From contig DATKRK010000206.1 of assembly GCA_035532215.1 (NCBI GenBank), forward strand, positions 1-18,631: a DNA stretch of 18,631 nucleotides. The letters run 5' to 3'. A program made the position numbers and the translations under genes. The DNA comes from JAICIG01 sp035532215 (GTDB lineage Bacteria; Planctomycetota; Planctomycetia; Pirellulales; JAICIG01). The notes under the pieces were generated by a model. It worked only from the letters and a program-made list of their open reading frames with translations, had not been told where the DNA came from and did not search any database. Shown in pieces: positions 1-6,911 of this stretch (within the stretch, counting starts at the first letter, position 1; each line of letters begins with the position of its first letter).

Positions 1-320
1 CATCCTTGCGTCTCCACCAACCGTCCATCGTCCATCTAAGCCGGACGGAATCCCACGCCACCCAGCTCCATGCTTATTCTTCCCAACTCTCCTGAATTGA
101 CCAAGCCCGATTTGTGTCAACGCGGAGCGTGCGCGGTATAAGTATTAGCCTCGGACGGCAAAACGAGGGCAATTATCAGGCACGAAATGCCTCGGTCTGG
201 CCTCGCTATGGCTGGTTCCAGCGGACGAAAACCCTGGAATTCTCGGCCCACACGCCGCTGAGCCGGCGGCCGAAATGAAAAACGACGCGGCGATATAAAT
301 CGTCATGAGTATAAATCATG
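1..320. other. Left-edge stretch without a recognisable gene
   Basis: No open frame here has a ribosome-binding site or a recognisable product. Small palindromes are visible, such as GCTGG-TT-CCAGC at 211-222 and GCCGC/GCGGC around 253-269. Just after the stop of the PQQ-propeller gene (minus strand) there is an AT-rich patch at 290-320 with two short hairpins (CATGA/TCATG and CGAT/ATCG), followed further on by a short T run. That could act as a weak terminator for the minus-strand gene, but the stems are only 4-5 bp. A TATAAG at 137-142 has no convincing -35 partner at normal spacing. Confidence 0.5.
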
Positions 321-1580
321 CTACCGCTCGCTGGCGATTTTGAACAAATGCGAATCGCCGCGGAAGTAGATCGCTCCGTCGGCCACGGCCGGCGTGCCGA
401 GCACCGGCTCGCCGAAATCGTTCTCGGCGGCGATCTTGCCCTGCTCGCCGAGTTCGACGACTTGGGCGAGTCCTTGATCGTTGACGCAATAGAGATGGTC
501 GCCTGCCAGCACCGGCGTGGCCCAGAACTTGCCGCTCAGCCGCAAACGCCACAGCACCTTGCCCGTTTTCGCATCGGCGCAAGTGAGCGCGGGGGCGCCG
601 TTGATGACATAAACTTTCCCGTCGTACACCACCGGGCTGGACGAACCGGGCCCGAGTTTCGCCTCGCTCCAGGCAACTTCGACGTGCGAACCGGGCCGAT
701 CGCTCGGTTTCAAAGCCGTCAGCCCGCTGGCGGGCAAGTAGACCAAGCCTTTGTCGGTCGTGAGCGAGGGGATGATCGAGCAGCCGGTGGCGTACGACCA
801 GAGCAAATCGCCCGTCTCCGGCCGCAAGGCGGAAAGCACGCCGGGGCTTTGCAACAGCACGGCGTCATCGGCGGGCTGTTTGCCGCGCAGCACGGCGGGC
901 GAGGTCCAATTCATGCTCTGCTCGCGGGCCAACCGCCAGCGCGTTTCGCCCGTCGCCGTGTCGAGCCCGGCGGCGAACGAGTCGCCCTTGTTCTCGACCT
1001 GCACCACGACCGTCTTGCCGACGACCAGCGGCGAGGCGGCCATGCCCACGTCGTTGGCGGCCGTTGGCGAATCGTAGCCCAAGCCGCGGAACCATTTCAG
1101 GTTGCCATCGAGATCGAGGCAGACCAGATCGTTCGACGAGTAGAAGGCGAAGATTGATTCGCCGTCGCTGGCTGGCGTGGGCGCCGCCACGGACGAAGTC
1201 GGGTGGCAGAGCGTGCGGCCGGTGGCCCAGAATTGTCGTTCCCAGAGAAGCTTGCCCGAGGCGACGTCGAAGGCCAGCACGTGCAGCCGATCGTGCTTGA
1301 CGCCGCTGGTGCTGGTGACGATGACCTTGCCGCCCACGACGATCGGCCCCGACACGCCGCGGCCCGGCAAGTCGGCCCGCCAGGCGATGTTTTCACCGAG
1401 GTCGTTTTTGTCGACGGATTCTTTCTTGCCCCAAGCGACCGGCAAGTTCGCATCGGGCGCCACTCCCGTGCCGTCATTGCCGCGGAATTGCAGCCAGTCG
1501 GTGCCACAGGCGAAACTCAGACACGCGCCGGCTACGATCGCAGGCAAGACGCGCCGCAGAAGAACGACTTGCGAATTCAT
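321..1580 (-). CDS. Secreted PQQ-type beta-propeller repeat protein
   Basis: This 419-residue protein has an N-terminal Sec signal (basic RR, then a hydrophobic run ending near ACLSFACG). The mature part begins with the WLQFRGNDGTG motif typical of PQQ-propeller proteins in planctomycetes. Repeated beta-propeller blades follow, of the form 'DxxSGKLLWxR', 'TATGETRWR', 'PETGDLLWSY' and 'AKTGKVLWR', each closed by a Trp. Such BamB/quinoprotein-dehydrogenase-like propellers act outside the cytoplasm, either as enzymes or as scaffolds. No specific catalytic signature is visible, so the substrate is unknown. The start is the ATG at 1580, because AAGGAT (1588-1593) lies 7 nt upstream and the signal peptide begins there. 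An in-frame upstream ATG at 1622 would put 14 extra residues before the signal. It follows the gene at 1648-2937 by 67 nt and is probably cotranscribed. A lipoprotein Cys is possible, but the lipobox is poor. Confidence 0.85.
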   Translation of the reverse strand: MNSQVVLLRRVLPAIVAGACLSFACGTDWLQFRGNDGTGVAPDANLPVAWGKKESVDKNDLGENIAWRADLPGRGVSGPIVVGGKVIVTSTSGVKHDRLHVLAFDVASGKLLWERQFWATGRTLCHPTSSVAAPTPASDGESIFAFYSSNDLVCLDLDGNLKWFRGLGYDSPTAANDVGMAASPLVVGKTVVVQVENKGDSFAAGLDTATGETRWRLAREQSMNWTSPAVLRGKQPADDAVLLQSPGVLSALRPETGDLLWSYATGCSIIPSLTTDKGLVYLPASGLTALKPSDRPGSHVEVAWSEAKLGPGSSSPVVYDGKVYVINGAPALTCADAKTGKVLWRLRLSGKFWATPVLAGDHLYCVNDQGLAQVVELGEQGKIAAENDFGEPVLGTPAVADGAIYFRGDSHLFKIASER

Positions 1581-1647
1581 GGGGCTGATCCTTGGGTTTC
1601 TGAATGCGACGCTACATTTCAAACCAGTGCAACCACTTGATGAATCA

Positions 1648-2937
1648 CTACTTCTTCACGTTGCTCGGCGAATTCTCCGCAGCGGTTTGCGGCTTGATGG
1701 CTACGCCCGTCGCGTCGCAAACGCGCAGTTGGAAGCCCCAGGTTTGGGCCCATTCTTCTTTTTGCTCGTTCTGCAAAACCTTGACCAGGATCGTGTTTTT
1801 GCCCTTTCGCAATTGGCCGCGGCCGATGAACTGGTCCATGTCGGCGCCCGAGTGATAAACGCGCTGCTCGTGAATGACTTTGCCGTTGAGCCACATCTTA
1901 TTCGCATTATCGCGACCCAGGCGCAATTCAGCGGGCTGCTCGCTCGGCGAATTGAATTCGGCCCAGGCGTAAGCCGCGACGCCATTGGCTTTGCCGACGG
2001 CCGCGTTCAGGTCGACGATGCCGTAGTCGTCTTGCGTTTCGAAGTCGATCCACTTGACCTGCCGGGCTTTGCCTTCGAGCGGCTTGCCTTCGTATTCGGC
2101 GTCCAGTTCGATCGCCTTCTCGGGCGGATAAACGACATCGAATCCCTTTTCGCCCGTGTTGTCGAACGGCCCGATCACCTTCCAGCGCGTGACGAAGCCG
2201 AAATGCAGCGGCAGGTCGACCTTCTCGCCCAGCTTTTCCAGTTCGGTCTTGAGCTTCTTCACCTGGTCGAGATCGACCGCCCCCGAGAGGGCCTTGTCGT
2301 AAACCTTCTGAGCAACTTCGGGCGATTCTTGCGGCCCGCGATCATCTCGACCGACGCCTTTGTGAACGCCCTTGGTCCGCGGCTTGACCAGCTTGTCGCC
2401 CTCGGCGATCAAGCGGGCGACGGCATCGCGTCGCAGTTCGGGGCTGGGGTCGAAGAGAAAGCCGGGCGTCAAGCGGTCGGCCGCCGTATTGTCGGCGCGG
2501 ACCAGCCATTCGAAGGCCAACCGCCGGCCGCGCGGCGCGTGCTGCTTGTCGAGCACGAACGCCTCCAACTCGGCGGCCGGCAGCTTGTCGCCTTGCTTGA
2601 GCTGTCGATCGGCGATGGTTTGCACGGCGGCCGAGAGCCAGTTGGCGCCCAAGGGGCCCGCCTCATCGATCGCCGCCAAGACCGTCGGAAGTTGCGCGGC
2701 GCCGGCCGCGGCGACGTCGCCCCAGGCTTGCGCGGCTGCGGCATTGTCGACCCCGTTCGGCTCGACGGATCGCAGCGTCTTCAAGGCCTGGGCGAACTTC
2801 GGGCCGGAGAACCTGGCCGGCGTTTTTTCGGCCGCAGCAGACTGGCTGATAATCCCGGCCGATGCGGCGGCCGCGAACAAGAGCGCAGCGATCGTCCCGA
2901 GGCGACGTTTCTTGATGATCGGATTCTGCATTCGCAT
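1648..2937 (-). CDS. Secreted HEAT-like/jelly-roll protein of unknown function
   Basis: This 429-residue protein has a clear signal peptide (IKKRRLGTIAALLFAAAASAG). The N-terminal half is helical and Ala/Leu-rich with HEAT-like character (roughly residues 40-190, e.g. 'PELRRDAVARLIAEGDKL'). A Lys/Glu-rich helix precedes the C-terminal half. The C-terminal half (about 245-410) reads as a beta-sandwich: 'WKVIGPFDN', 'AYAWAEFNSP', 'LRLGRDNANKMWLNGKVI', 'GKNTILVKVLQN', 'WGFQLRVCD'. This pattern is typical of galactose-binding-like jelly rolls attached to glycoside hydrolases and other secreted planctomycete proteins. No catalytic residues are recognised, so a carbohydrate- or cell-surface-binding role is inference. 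Two ATG codons (2937 and 2931) are both possible, and neither has a strong ribosome-binding site. It is probably the first gene of a unit with the PQQ-propeller gene downstream. Confidence 0.8.
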   Translation of the reverse strand: MRMQNPIIKKRRLGTIAALLFAAAASAGIISQSAAAEKTPARFSGPKFAQALKTLRSVEPNGVDNAAAAQAWGDVAAAGAAQLPTVLAAIDEAGPLGANWLSAAVQTIADRQLKQGDKLPAAELEAFVLDKQHAPRGRRLAFEWLVRADNTAADRLTPGFLFDPSPELRRDAVARLIAEGDKLVKPRTKGVHKGVGRDDRGPQESPEVAQKVYDKALSGAVDLDQVKKLKTELEKLGEKVDLPLHFGFVTRWKVIGPFDNTGEKGFDVVYPPEKAIELDAEYEGKPLEGKARQVKWIDFETQDDYGIVDLNAAVGKANGVAAYAWAEFNSPSEQPAELRLGRDNANKMWLNGKVIHEQRVYHSGADMDQFIGRGQLRKGKNTILVKVLQNEQKEEWAQTWGFQLRVCDATGVAIKPQTAAENSPSNVKK

Positions 2938-3052
2938 TTCGCCGACGGCGTCCTGTAAAGGCTGGGAGGCTTGAAAAGTTCGGCAAATTCGCTGGCCATT
3001 GTAGTCATTGGTCCGGCGAGAGGAAAGCGCCTGCCCGAGAACCGAAGATTAG

Positions 3053-3080
3053 GTAGGGTGCGGTGCAGCCCCACGCGGTT
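3053..3080 (+). repeat. GTAG-headed REP-like element (left partner)
   Basis: GTAG at 3053-3056 is followed by GGTGCGGTGC and then AGCCCCACGCGGTT (3067-3080). That last 14-mer recurs exactly, on the other strand, at 3329-3342. The hairpin in this copy is imperfect (GTG.GG with CC.CAC), so it looks like a diverged copy of the 3329-3358 element. Confidence 0.5.
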
Positions 3081-3118
3081 TCGCGATGTCGGCTAAAGAG
3101 TTTCTGGCTTCCAAGAGA

Positions 3119-3239
3119 ATCACGAAAACGCGAAAGGACGAAAACGCGAAAACGATTGCAACAATCTCCTCGGCGGGGTCGGCGGCGGCTAATGATATGA
3201 ATTTCTTTTCGCGTTTTCGTCCTTTCGCGCTTTCGTGAT
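3119..3239. repeat. Long inverted repeat with arms of four 8-base units (copy 1)
   Basis: The arms are 34 nt each (3119-3152 and 3206-3239), with one mismatch between them and a 53-nt spacer. After an initial AT the left arm reads in phased octamers: CACGAAAA, CGCGAAAG, GACGAAAA, CGCGAAAA. The flanks outside the arms (AAGAG-like) are also partly complementary. A second member with the same length and phase lies at 9226-9355. Nothing in the spacer codes for protein. Confidence 0.8.
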
Positions 3240-3328
3240 CTTCTTAGGCGGGAATGCCGCGTGGGGCATCGCTCCTCCTATGGCTCTTACTGCGATTCTT
3301 CCTGATGCCTGAATCCTGATGCCCTATC

Positions 3329-3358
3329 AACCGCGTGGGGCTGGCCGCCCCACCCTAC
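3329..3358 (-). repeat. GTAG-headed REP-like element whose TAG is a gene's stop codon
   Basis: Read on the minus strand, GTAG (3358-3355) is followed by G and then a perfect 7-bp hairpin GTGGGGC-GGCCA-GCCCCAC, then GCGGTT. The TAG at 3357-3355 is the stop codon of the DUF4432 gene. It is the inverted partner of the element at 3053-3080. Confidence 0.65.
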
Positions 3359-4518
3359 GGCGGCGACCACTCGGGCCGGGGCGTTTCGTAGATTTTGGCG
3401 CCGACGCCGTCTTGCCAGCGGACGATACGTTCGAGGGCCTGCTCGACGCTGGCCGCGCCGTCGTGGACCTCCAGTTCGATTTCGAACCGCCGGGTCTCGC
3501 CGGGCTCAAGCTTCGCTACGCGGCCGCGGGCCTGCTCGAACGATTTCGGGTTCGGGAAGTTGATGCACGGCTCCAGCCCGGTGCAATAGCCGTCGCGATA
3601 GGGCTGCGGGTTCTTCCACAGGCAGAAATACGGGAATTGCCGGCGACTGAACGACAGACTCAAGCCCTGGGCGCCGTCGCCGTCGGCCAACAGCACGCCG
3701 GTGCGGCCGTCGGCGCTGGCCGCCAGCTCGCAATACAGCACCGTCTCCGTGCCGCCAGGCTGCGGCGGGGGATAGCTTTGCCAGGTTTCCAGGTCGCGAG
3801 CCGAGTAGTCGTTTCGCGGCGCCATCGTTTCGATCGGCGCCGAAAAGCGCGAGCCGCGCATGGCCAACGGCGGGCCAACGTTGATGTGATACAGCAGCTC
3901 CAAGTCCGCCGGCGTTTCCCAGGCGTTCTCGATCTCGTCGATCACGGTCAGCTTCGGCTCGCCGAATTTCGTCCGCACGGTCGACTTCAACCGCAGCTTG
4001 TTGCCGAACAGCCGCGCCTCGTCGACGATGCCGGTCAGCGACAATTCGCCCGCCTCGGCATCGATCGCGACTTCAACATAGTGGGCCGGCAGGTTGGCGA
4101 TCCGCCCGTGCAGCGGATGCTTGAGCCTGCCGTCGGCCGACCATTCCGGGGCGCCGTTGTATTCCAGTCCGCAGCGGCAGAGCAGCTCGTCGAAACCGCT
4201 CAACCAGCCGATGCCGCTGGCCTCGTCGGTCGGCACGAACTTGGGGTGTACCGGGCCTTTGACGGGCGAGGGCCAGCCGACTTCGAGTTCGCCGCGCCAC
4301 ACGCGCCACAGGCCCATGCCCCGGCCCGGCAGCACGGAGAATCGCAGGCAGCCATTGTCGATTTCCACGACATCGAGCCCGTCGCGCAGTCCCCCTCGCA
4401 AGGTCCGCTTGCGCAGCGAAAAGTCCTTGGCGCCTGGCGCGTCGGCCGGGCCAAGTTCCAAGGCTTCGAGATAGACGTCGTTGTCGACGTCGGCGAGCGT
4501 CCAAGTGCGGGGCGGCAC
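3355..4518 (-). CDS. DUF4432 family protein (aldose 1-epimerase-like fold)
   Basis: This 387-residue protein resembles the DUF4432 family, which has the galactose-mutarotase beta-supersandwich fold. Family-like motifs are 'FSVLPGRGMGLWRVWRG' near residues 60-76, 'GWLSGFDELLCRCGLEYNG' near 104-122, and 'PLHGRIANLPAHYVEV'. It has no signal peptide, so it is cytoplasmic. The family is presumed to act on or bind sugars; the reaction is not established and I assign none. The start is the GTG at 4518, because AAGGAG (4527-4532) lies 8 nt upstream. The TAG stop is contributed by a GTAG-headed repeat (3329-3358). It is divergent from the cupin gene at 4788, with a repeat-containing 269-nt intergenic region, so a shared sugar-related role is plausible but unproven. 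Confidence 0.85.
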   Translation of the reverse strand: MPPRTWTLADVDNDVYLEALELGPADAPGAKDFSLRKRTLRGGLRDGLDVVEIDNGCLRFSVLPGRGMGLWRVWRGELEVGWPSPVKGPVHPKFVPTDEASGIGWLSGFDELLCRCGLEYNGAPEWSADGRLKHPLHGRIANLPAHYVEVAIDAEAGELSLTGIVDEARLFGNKLRLKSTVRTKFGEPKLTVIDEIENAWETPADLELLYHINVGPPLAMRGSRFSAPIETMAPRNDYSARDLETWQSYPPPQPGGTETVLYCELAASADGRTGVLLADGDGAQGLSLSFSRRQFPYFCLWKNPQPYRDGYCTGLEPCINFPNPKSFEQARGRVAKLEPGETRRFEIELEVHDGAASVEQALERIVRWQDGVGAKIYETPRPEWSPP

Positions 4519-4600
4519 GGCAGGGTCTCCTTGCGGCGAGATTCCAATGGCCCGAATGTACGACGCAAGCGGCGAGTTTTCCAGCCACAGCGTCCAATCC

Positions 4601-4683
4601 GGCGAGCCGGAGGCGTCAGCCTCCGGGTCGGCGAGCGCAACCGCGGCGTCGAGAAACCCGGAGGCTAACGCCTCCGGCTCGCC
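4601..4683. repeat. Paired-hairpin palindromic repeat
   Basis: Outer arms GGCGAGCCGG (4601-4610) and CCGGCTCGCC (4674-4683) are exact inverted copies. They enclose two hairpins with the same stem: CCGGAGGC-GTCA-GCCTCCGG (4607-4626) and CCGGAGGC-TAAC-GCCTCCGG (4658-4677). The layout (outer inverted termini plus two internal hairpins) matches the GTAG elements elsewhere, but the heads here are GGCGAG rather than GTAG, so it belongs to another class. Confidence 0.75.
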
Positions 4684-4698
4684 AAGTTCGCCGAACGC

Positions 4699-4727
4699 TT
4701 GCCACTGGCTCGCCGAGCGAATAAAAC
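4699..4727 (+). promoter_or_regulatory. Candidate sigma70-type promoter for the cupin gene
   Basis: TTGCCA (4699-4704) and TAAAAC (4722-4727) are separated by 17 nt, matching 5/6 and 4/6 of the -35 and -10 consensus. The predicted start near 4734 would give a leader of about 54 nt carrying the hairpins at 4728-4770. There is no experimental support, and planctomycete promoter rules are only partly known. Confidence 0.35.
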
Positions 4728-4748
4728 AAAGTGCTCAGACCACTTTTT
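4728..4748 (+). terminator. Terminator-like hairpin 1 in the cupin leader
   Basis: AAAGTG-CTCAGAC-CACTTT forms a 6-bp stem, and the T tract (4744-4748) begins within its right arm. It is AT-rich and weak alone, but it lies immediately before a second hairpin with a longer T tract, in the same orientation as the downstream cupin gene. Confidence 0.35.
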
Positions 4749-4749
4749 G

Positions 4750-4770
4750 CGGCGTTTTCGCCGTTTTTTT
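4750..4770 (+). terminator. Intrinsic-terminator-like hairpin 2, 17 nt before the cupin start
   Basis: CGGCG-TTTT-CGCCG (4750-4763) is followed directly by seven T (4764-4770). It has the form of a Rho-independent terminator but sits between the candidate promoter and the ATG at 4788, with no plus-strand gene upstream. It could be an attenuator, or it could block read-through into the cupin gene. Confidence 0.5.
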
Positions 4771-4787
4771 GCGGAGCCTTCCTGCCC

Positions 4788-6032
4788 ATGGTTACCTCGA
4801 CGATCGCCAAGAAAGACAATATCGCCACGCTGCTCAATCGGGCCCTGGACGCCGGTCAAGGACTGTTGCGGCTGACGCCCACCTGGGTGCCGCGCAGCTT
4901 TTTGCACCCCGGCAAGCGAATCAAGCTGGCGCCGACCGATTGGTACGCCTACGGCGCCCACCGCGGCGGCATCGACGAACGCTGGTTCGGCAGCACGACC
5001 GAGGCGGCCAACGAAAACCGCGTGCCCGACGAAGGACTGAGCTACGTGGCCTTCGAGGGACAGCGGTGTACGCTTCGCGATGCCGTCAGCGAGGCGGGCA
5101 AGCGGCTGATCGGCCAGACGATGTACGACAAATACAAGCGCTGGCCGGTCTATTCGAAGTTCTTCGACAACATGGGCCCCATTCCGCACCACATGCACCA
5201 GGGCTTCAAGCACGCCGCCCTGACCGGCCAGGAAGGCAAACCGGAAAGCTATTACTTTCCGCCGCAGTTGAACAACGTCGACAACAACTTCGCCCACACG
5301 TTCATGGGCCTGGAGCCCGGCACGACGAAGGCCCAGGTGCGCAAGTGCCTGGAAGACTGGTCGAAGGGCGACAACGGCATGCTCGATCTATCGCGGGCTT
5401 ACCGGCTGAAGCGCGGCGCCGGCTGGCTGATTCCGCCCGGCGTGTTGCACGCGCCCGGTTCGCTCTGCACCTATGAGCCGCAATGGGGCTCCGACGTGTT
5501 TGGCATGTTCCAGTCGCTGGTCGAAGGGCGCGAGGTGCCCTGGTCGTTGTTGGTCAAGGACGTGCCCAAGGACAAACACCAGGACCTCGACTTCATCATC
5601 GAGCAACTCGACTGGGAAAAGAACGTCGACACGCACTTCAAGGAACACAACTACTTGGAGCCGATCGTCGACCAGGCCGCCTCGGGCAAAGGCTTTACCG
5701 ATCGCTGGATCGTCTACGGCACGGTCGACGGCGAGCAACTCTTCAGCGCGAAAGAGTTGACGATCGAGCCGGGCGCCAAGTGTACGCTCAAGGATCTTGG
5801 CGCGAGCAGTTGGATCACGGTGCAAGGCCGCGGCCGGATGGGCCGGCTCAATCTGCAGACCCCGGCGATGATCCACTTCGGCGAAGAGACCGAGGACGAA
5901 ATCTTCATCACGCACGAAGCCGCCTCGACCGGCGTCGAGATCGAAAACACCGGCAGCGAACCGCTCGTCGGCCTGCGCTACTTCGGCCCGAACACGCACC
6001 AGAGCCTGCCGAAAGTGGGCGATTACAAGTAG
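4788..6032 (+). CDS. Cupin-fold protein related to type I phosphomannose isomerase
   Basis: This 414-residue protein has motifs that line up with type I mannose-6-phosphate isomerase: 'IPHHMHQGFKHA' (about 132-143, metal-ligand His cluster) for the family's 'VQVHP' strand, 'GKPESYYF' (about 150-157) for 'GKPECWYIL' with its ligand Glu, and 'GWLIPPGVLHAPGS' (about 212-225) for the 'VPAGTVHA' strand with the last His. A second beta-rich region (about 300-400) resembles the C-terminal cupin half. There is no signal peptide. Sugar-phosphate isomerisation is possible but not shown, since the sequence is divergent. The start is the ATG at 4788; the frame extends upstream to 4731, but that segment overlaps the terminator-like hairpins. 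No clear ribosome-binding site is visible. The stop TAG lies in a 19-bp tandem duplication belonging to a GTAG-headed repeat. Confidence 0.75.
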   Translation: MVTSTIAKKDNIATLLNRALDAGQGLLRLTPTWVPRSFLHPGKRIKLAPTDWYAYGAHRGGIDERWFGSTTEAANENRVPDEGLSYVAFEGQRCTLRDAVSEAGKRLIGQTMYDKYKRWPVYSKFFDNMGPIPHHMHQGFKHAALTGQEGKPESYYFPPQLNNVDNNFAHTFMGLEPGTTKAQVRKCLEDWSKGDNGMLDLSRAYRLKRGAGWLIPPGVLHAPGSLCTYEPQWGSDVFGMFQSLVEGREVPWSLLVKDVPKDKHQDLDFIIEQLDWEKNVDTHFKEHNYLEPIVDQAASGKGFTDRWIVYGTVDGEQLFSAKELTIEPGAKCTLKDLGASSWITVQGRGRMGRLNLQTPAMIHFGEETEDEIFITHEAASTGVEIENTGSEPLVGLRYFGPNTHQSLPKVGDYK

Positions 6033-6071
6033 GGCAGACATTTACAAGTAGGGCAGACATTCCTGTCTGCC
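6023..6071 (+). repeat. GTAG-headed REP-like element with a 19-bp tandem duplication over the cupin stop
   Basis: TTACAAGTAGGGCAGACAT occurs twice head to tail (6023-6041 and 6042-6060). The second copy continues into a hairpin, GGCAGAC-ATTCCT-GTCTGCC (6052-6071), directly after GTAG (6048-6051). The first GTAG (6029-6032) contains the stop codon of the cupin gene. No T tract follows the hairpin, so it is not an ordinary terminator. Confidence 0.75.
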
Positions 6072-6101
6072 AAGTGAGGAGCAAATCGCGAGGGCGGCGC
6101 C

Positions 6102-6860
6102 ATGTGCGCGACGTTTGCAAAAGACGAATTCGTGGTGATTTACGGCGTCTCGTGGGACGCGTATGAGAAGATTCTCTCCGCCCTGGGAGAGAACCATCTT
6201 CGACATACGTACGATCGCGGTGCGCTCGAAATGCGGTCGGTCATTCATGGCGTTTCCTGGGACCAATACGAAGCGTTTCTTGCGGCCCTGCAGGACCATT
6301 CGGTGCGTCACTCTTACGATCGGGGAACGCTGGAAATGATGACGCCAAGCCGAGATCACGACTGGACCAAGAGCCTCATCGGGCGATTCATCGAGACGAT
6401 GGCCTACGAGTTGGATTTGCGCATCCAGAGCGTCGGCTCGACCACATTGCAGAAAATGGCGATCGAACGAGGCGTGCAGCCTGACGAATCGTATTATGTC
6501 GCCAACGAACCGGTGGTGCGGGCGAGACTCAAACTGGATCCCGCGGTCGATCCGCCGCCCGATCTGATTATCGAGGTGGACGTCACCAATTCGTGTCTCG
6601 ATCGGTTCGCAATCTTCGCGGCGTTGGGCATCTCCGAGCTGTGGCGGCACGATGACAAGCAACTCGTGTTTTACGGGCTGTCGGCTTCCGGCAAGTACGA
6701 GGTTCTCGACCGCAGCCGGGCGTTTCCTTGGCTCGTTGCGAACGACGTTCAGCAGTTTGTCTCTCAGATCGAATCGAGCGACGAAACCAGTCTCGCGCGC
6801 GCGTTCGCGAAGCACGCGAGGGCGCAGTTCGAGGCGTATTCCCGCGCACAGCAAACTTAG
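6102..6860 (+). CDS. Uma2 family protein (PD-(D/E)xK nuclease-like), copy 1
   Basis: This 252-residue protein belongs to the Uma2/DUF820 family, a restriction-endonuclease-like fold widespread in cyanobacteria and planctomycetes with unknown physiological role. Family features are 'YDRGTLEMMTPSRDHDW', 'ETMAYEL', 'PDESYYVANEPVV', 'DPPPDLIIEVDVT' (acidic active-site strand) and 'IFAALGISELWRHD'. The Lys common after the acidic strand in many family members is not evident here (DRFAIFAALG), as in some subfamilies. The N-terminus carries an internal duplication: residues 15-44 and 50-79 are 19/30 identical. The ATG is preceded by GAGGG about 7 nt upstream. It is followed after 51 nt by a paralogue, so the two probably form one unit. 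Nuclease activity is inferred from the fold only. Confidence 0.85.
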   Translation: MCATFAKDEFVVIYGVSWDAYEKILSALGENHLRHTYDRGALEMRSVIHGVSWDQYEAFLAALQDHSVRHSYDRGTLEMMTPSRDHDWTKSLIGRFIETMAYELDLRIQSVGSTTLQKMAIERGVQPDESYYVANEPVVRARLKLDPAVDPPPDLIIEVDVTNSCLDRFAIFAALGISELWRHDDKQLVFYGLSASGKYEVLDRSRAFPWLVANDVQQFVSQIESSDETSLARAFAKHARAQFEAYSRAQQT

Positions 6861-6911
6861 AAGAGCCTGCCGAGAAGCGGACCACAACAAGACGTATATC
6901 GCCGGCGCCCT

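Larger units (their letters stand above)
2938..3354. other. Non-coding repeat block between two minus-strand genes
   Basis: This 417-nt interval has no credible gene. It contains, in order, a GTAG-headed repeat on the plus strand (3053-3080), a long inverted repeat built of 8-base units (3119-3239), a short remnant GCCGCGTGGGGC (3256-3267), and a GTAG-headed repeat on the minus strand (3329-3358) that runs into the stop codon of the DUF4432 gene. The two GTAG repeats share the 14-mer AGCCCCACGCGGTT in opposite orientation, so the block looks like a nested composite of non-autonomous elements. Confidence 0.6.

Noticed and set aside
1177..2958. Open frame of 593 codons on the plus strand
   Set aside because: It crosses both minus-strand secreted-protein genes, shows no domain or ribosome-binding site, and is a shadow frame.
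3119..3239. Octamer-unit arms considered as a CRISPR array
   Set aside because: The units are 8 nt without spacers and are arranged as one inverted pair, with no cas genes.
3319..4668. Open frame of 449 codons on the plus strand
   Set aside because: It is antisense to the DUF4432 gene and begins and ends inside repeats.
6052..6071. Hairpin after the cupin gene as a rho-independent terminator
   Set aside because: There is no T tract after the stem, and the sequence has the GTAG-headed repeat layout.
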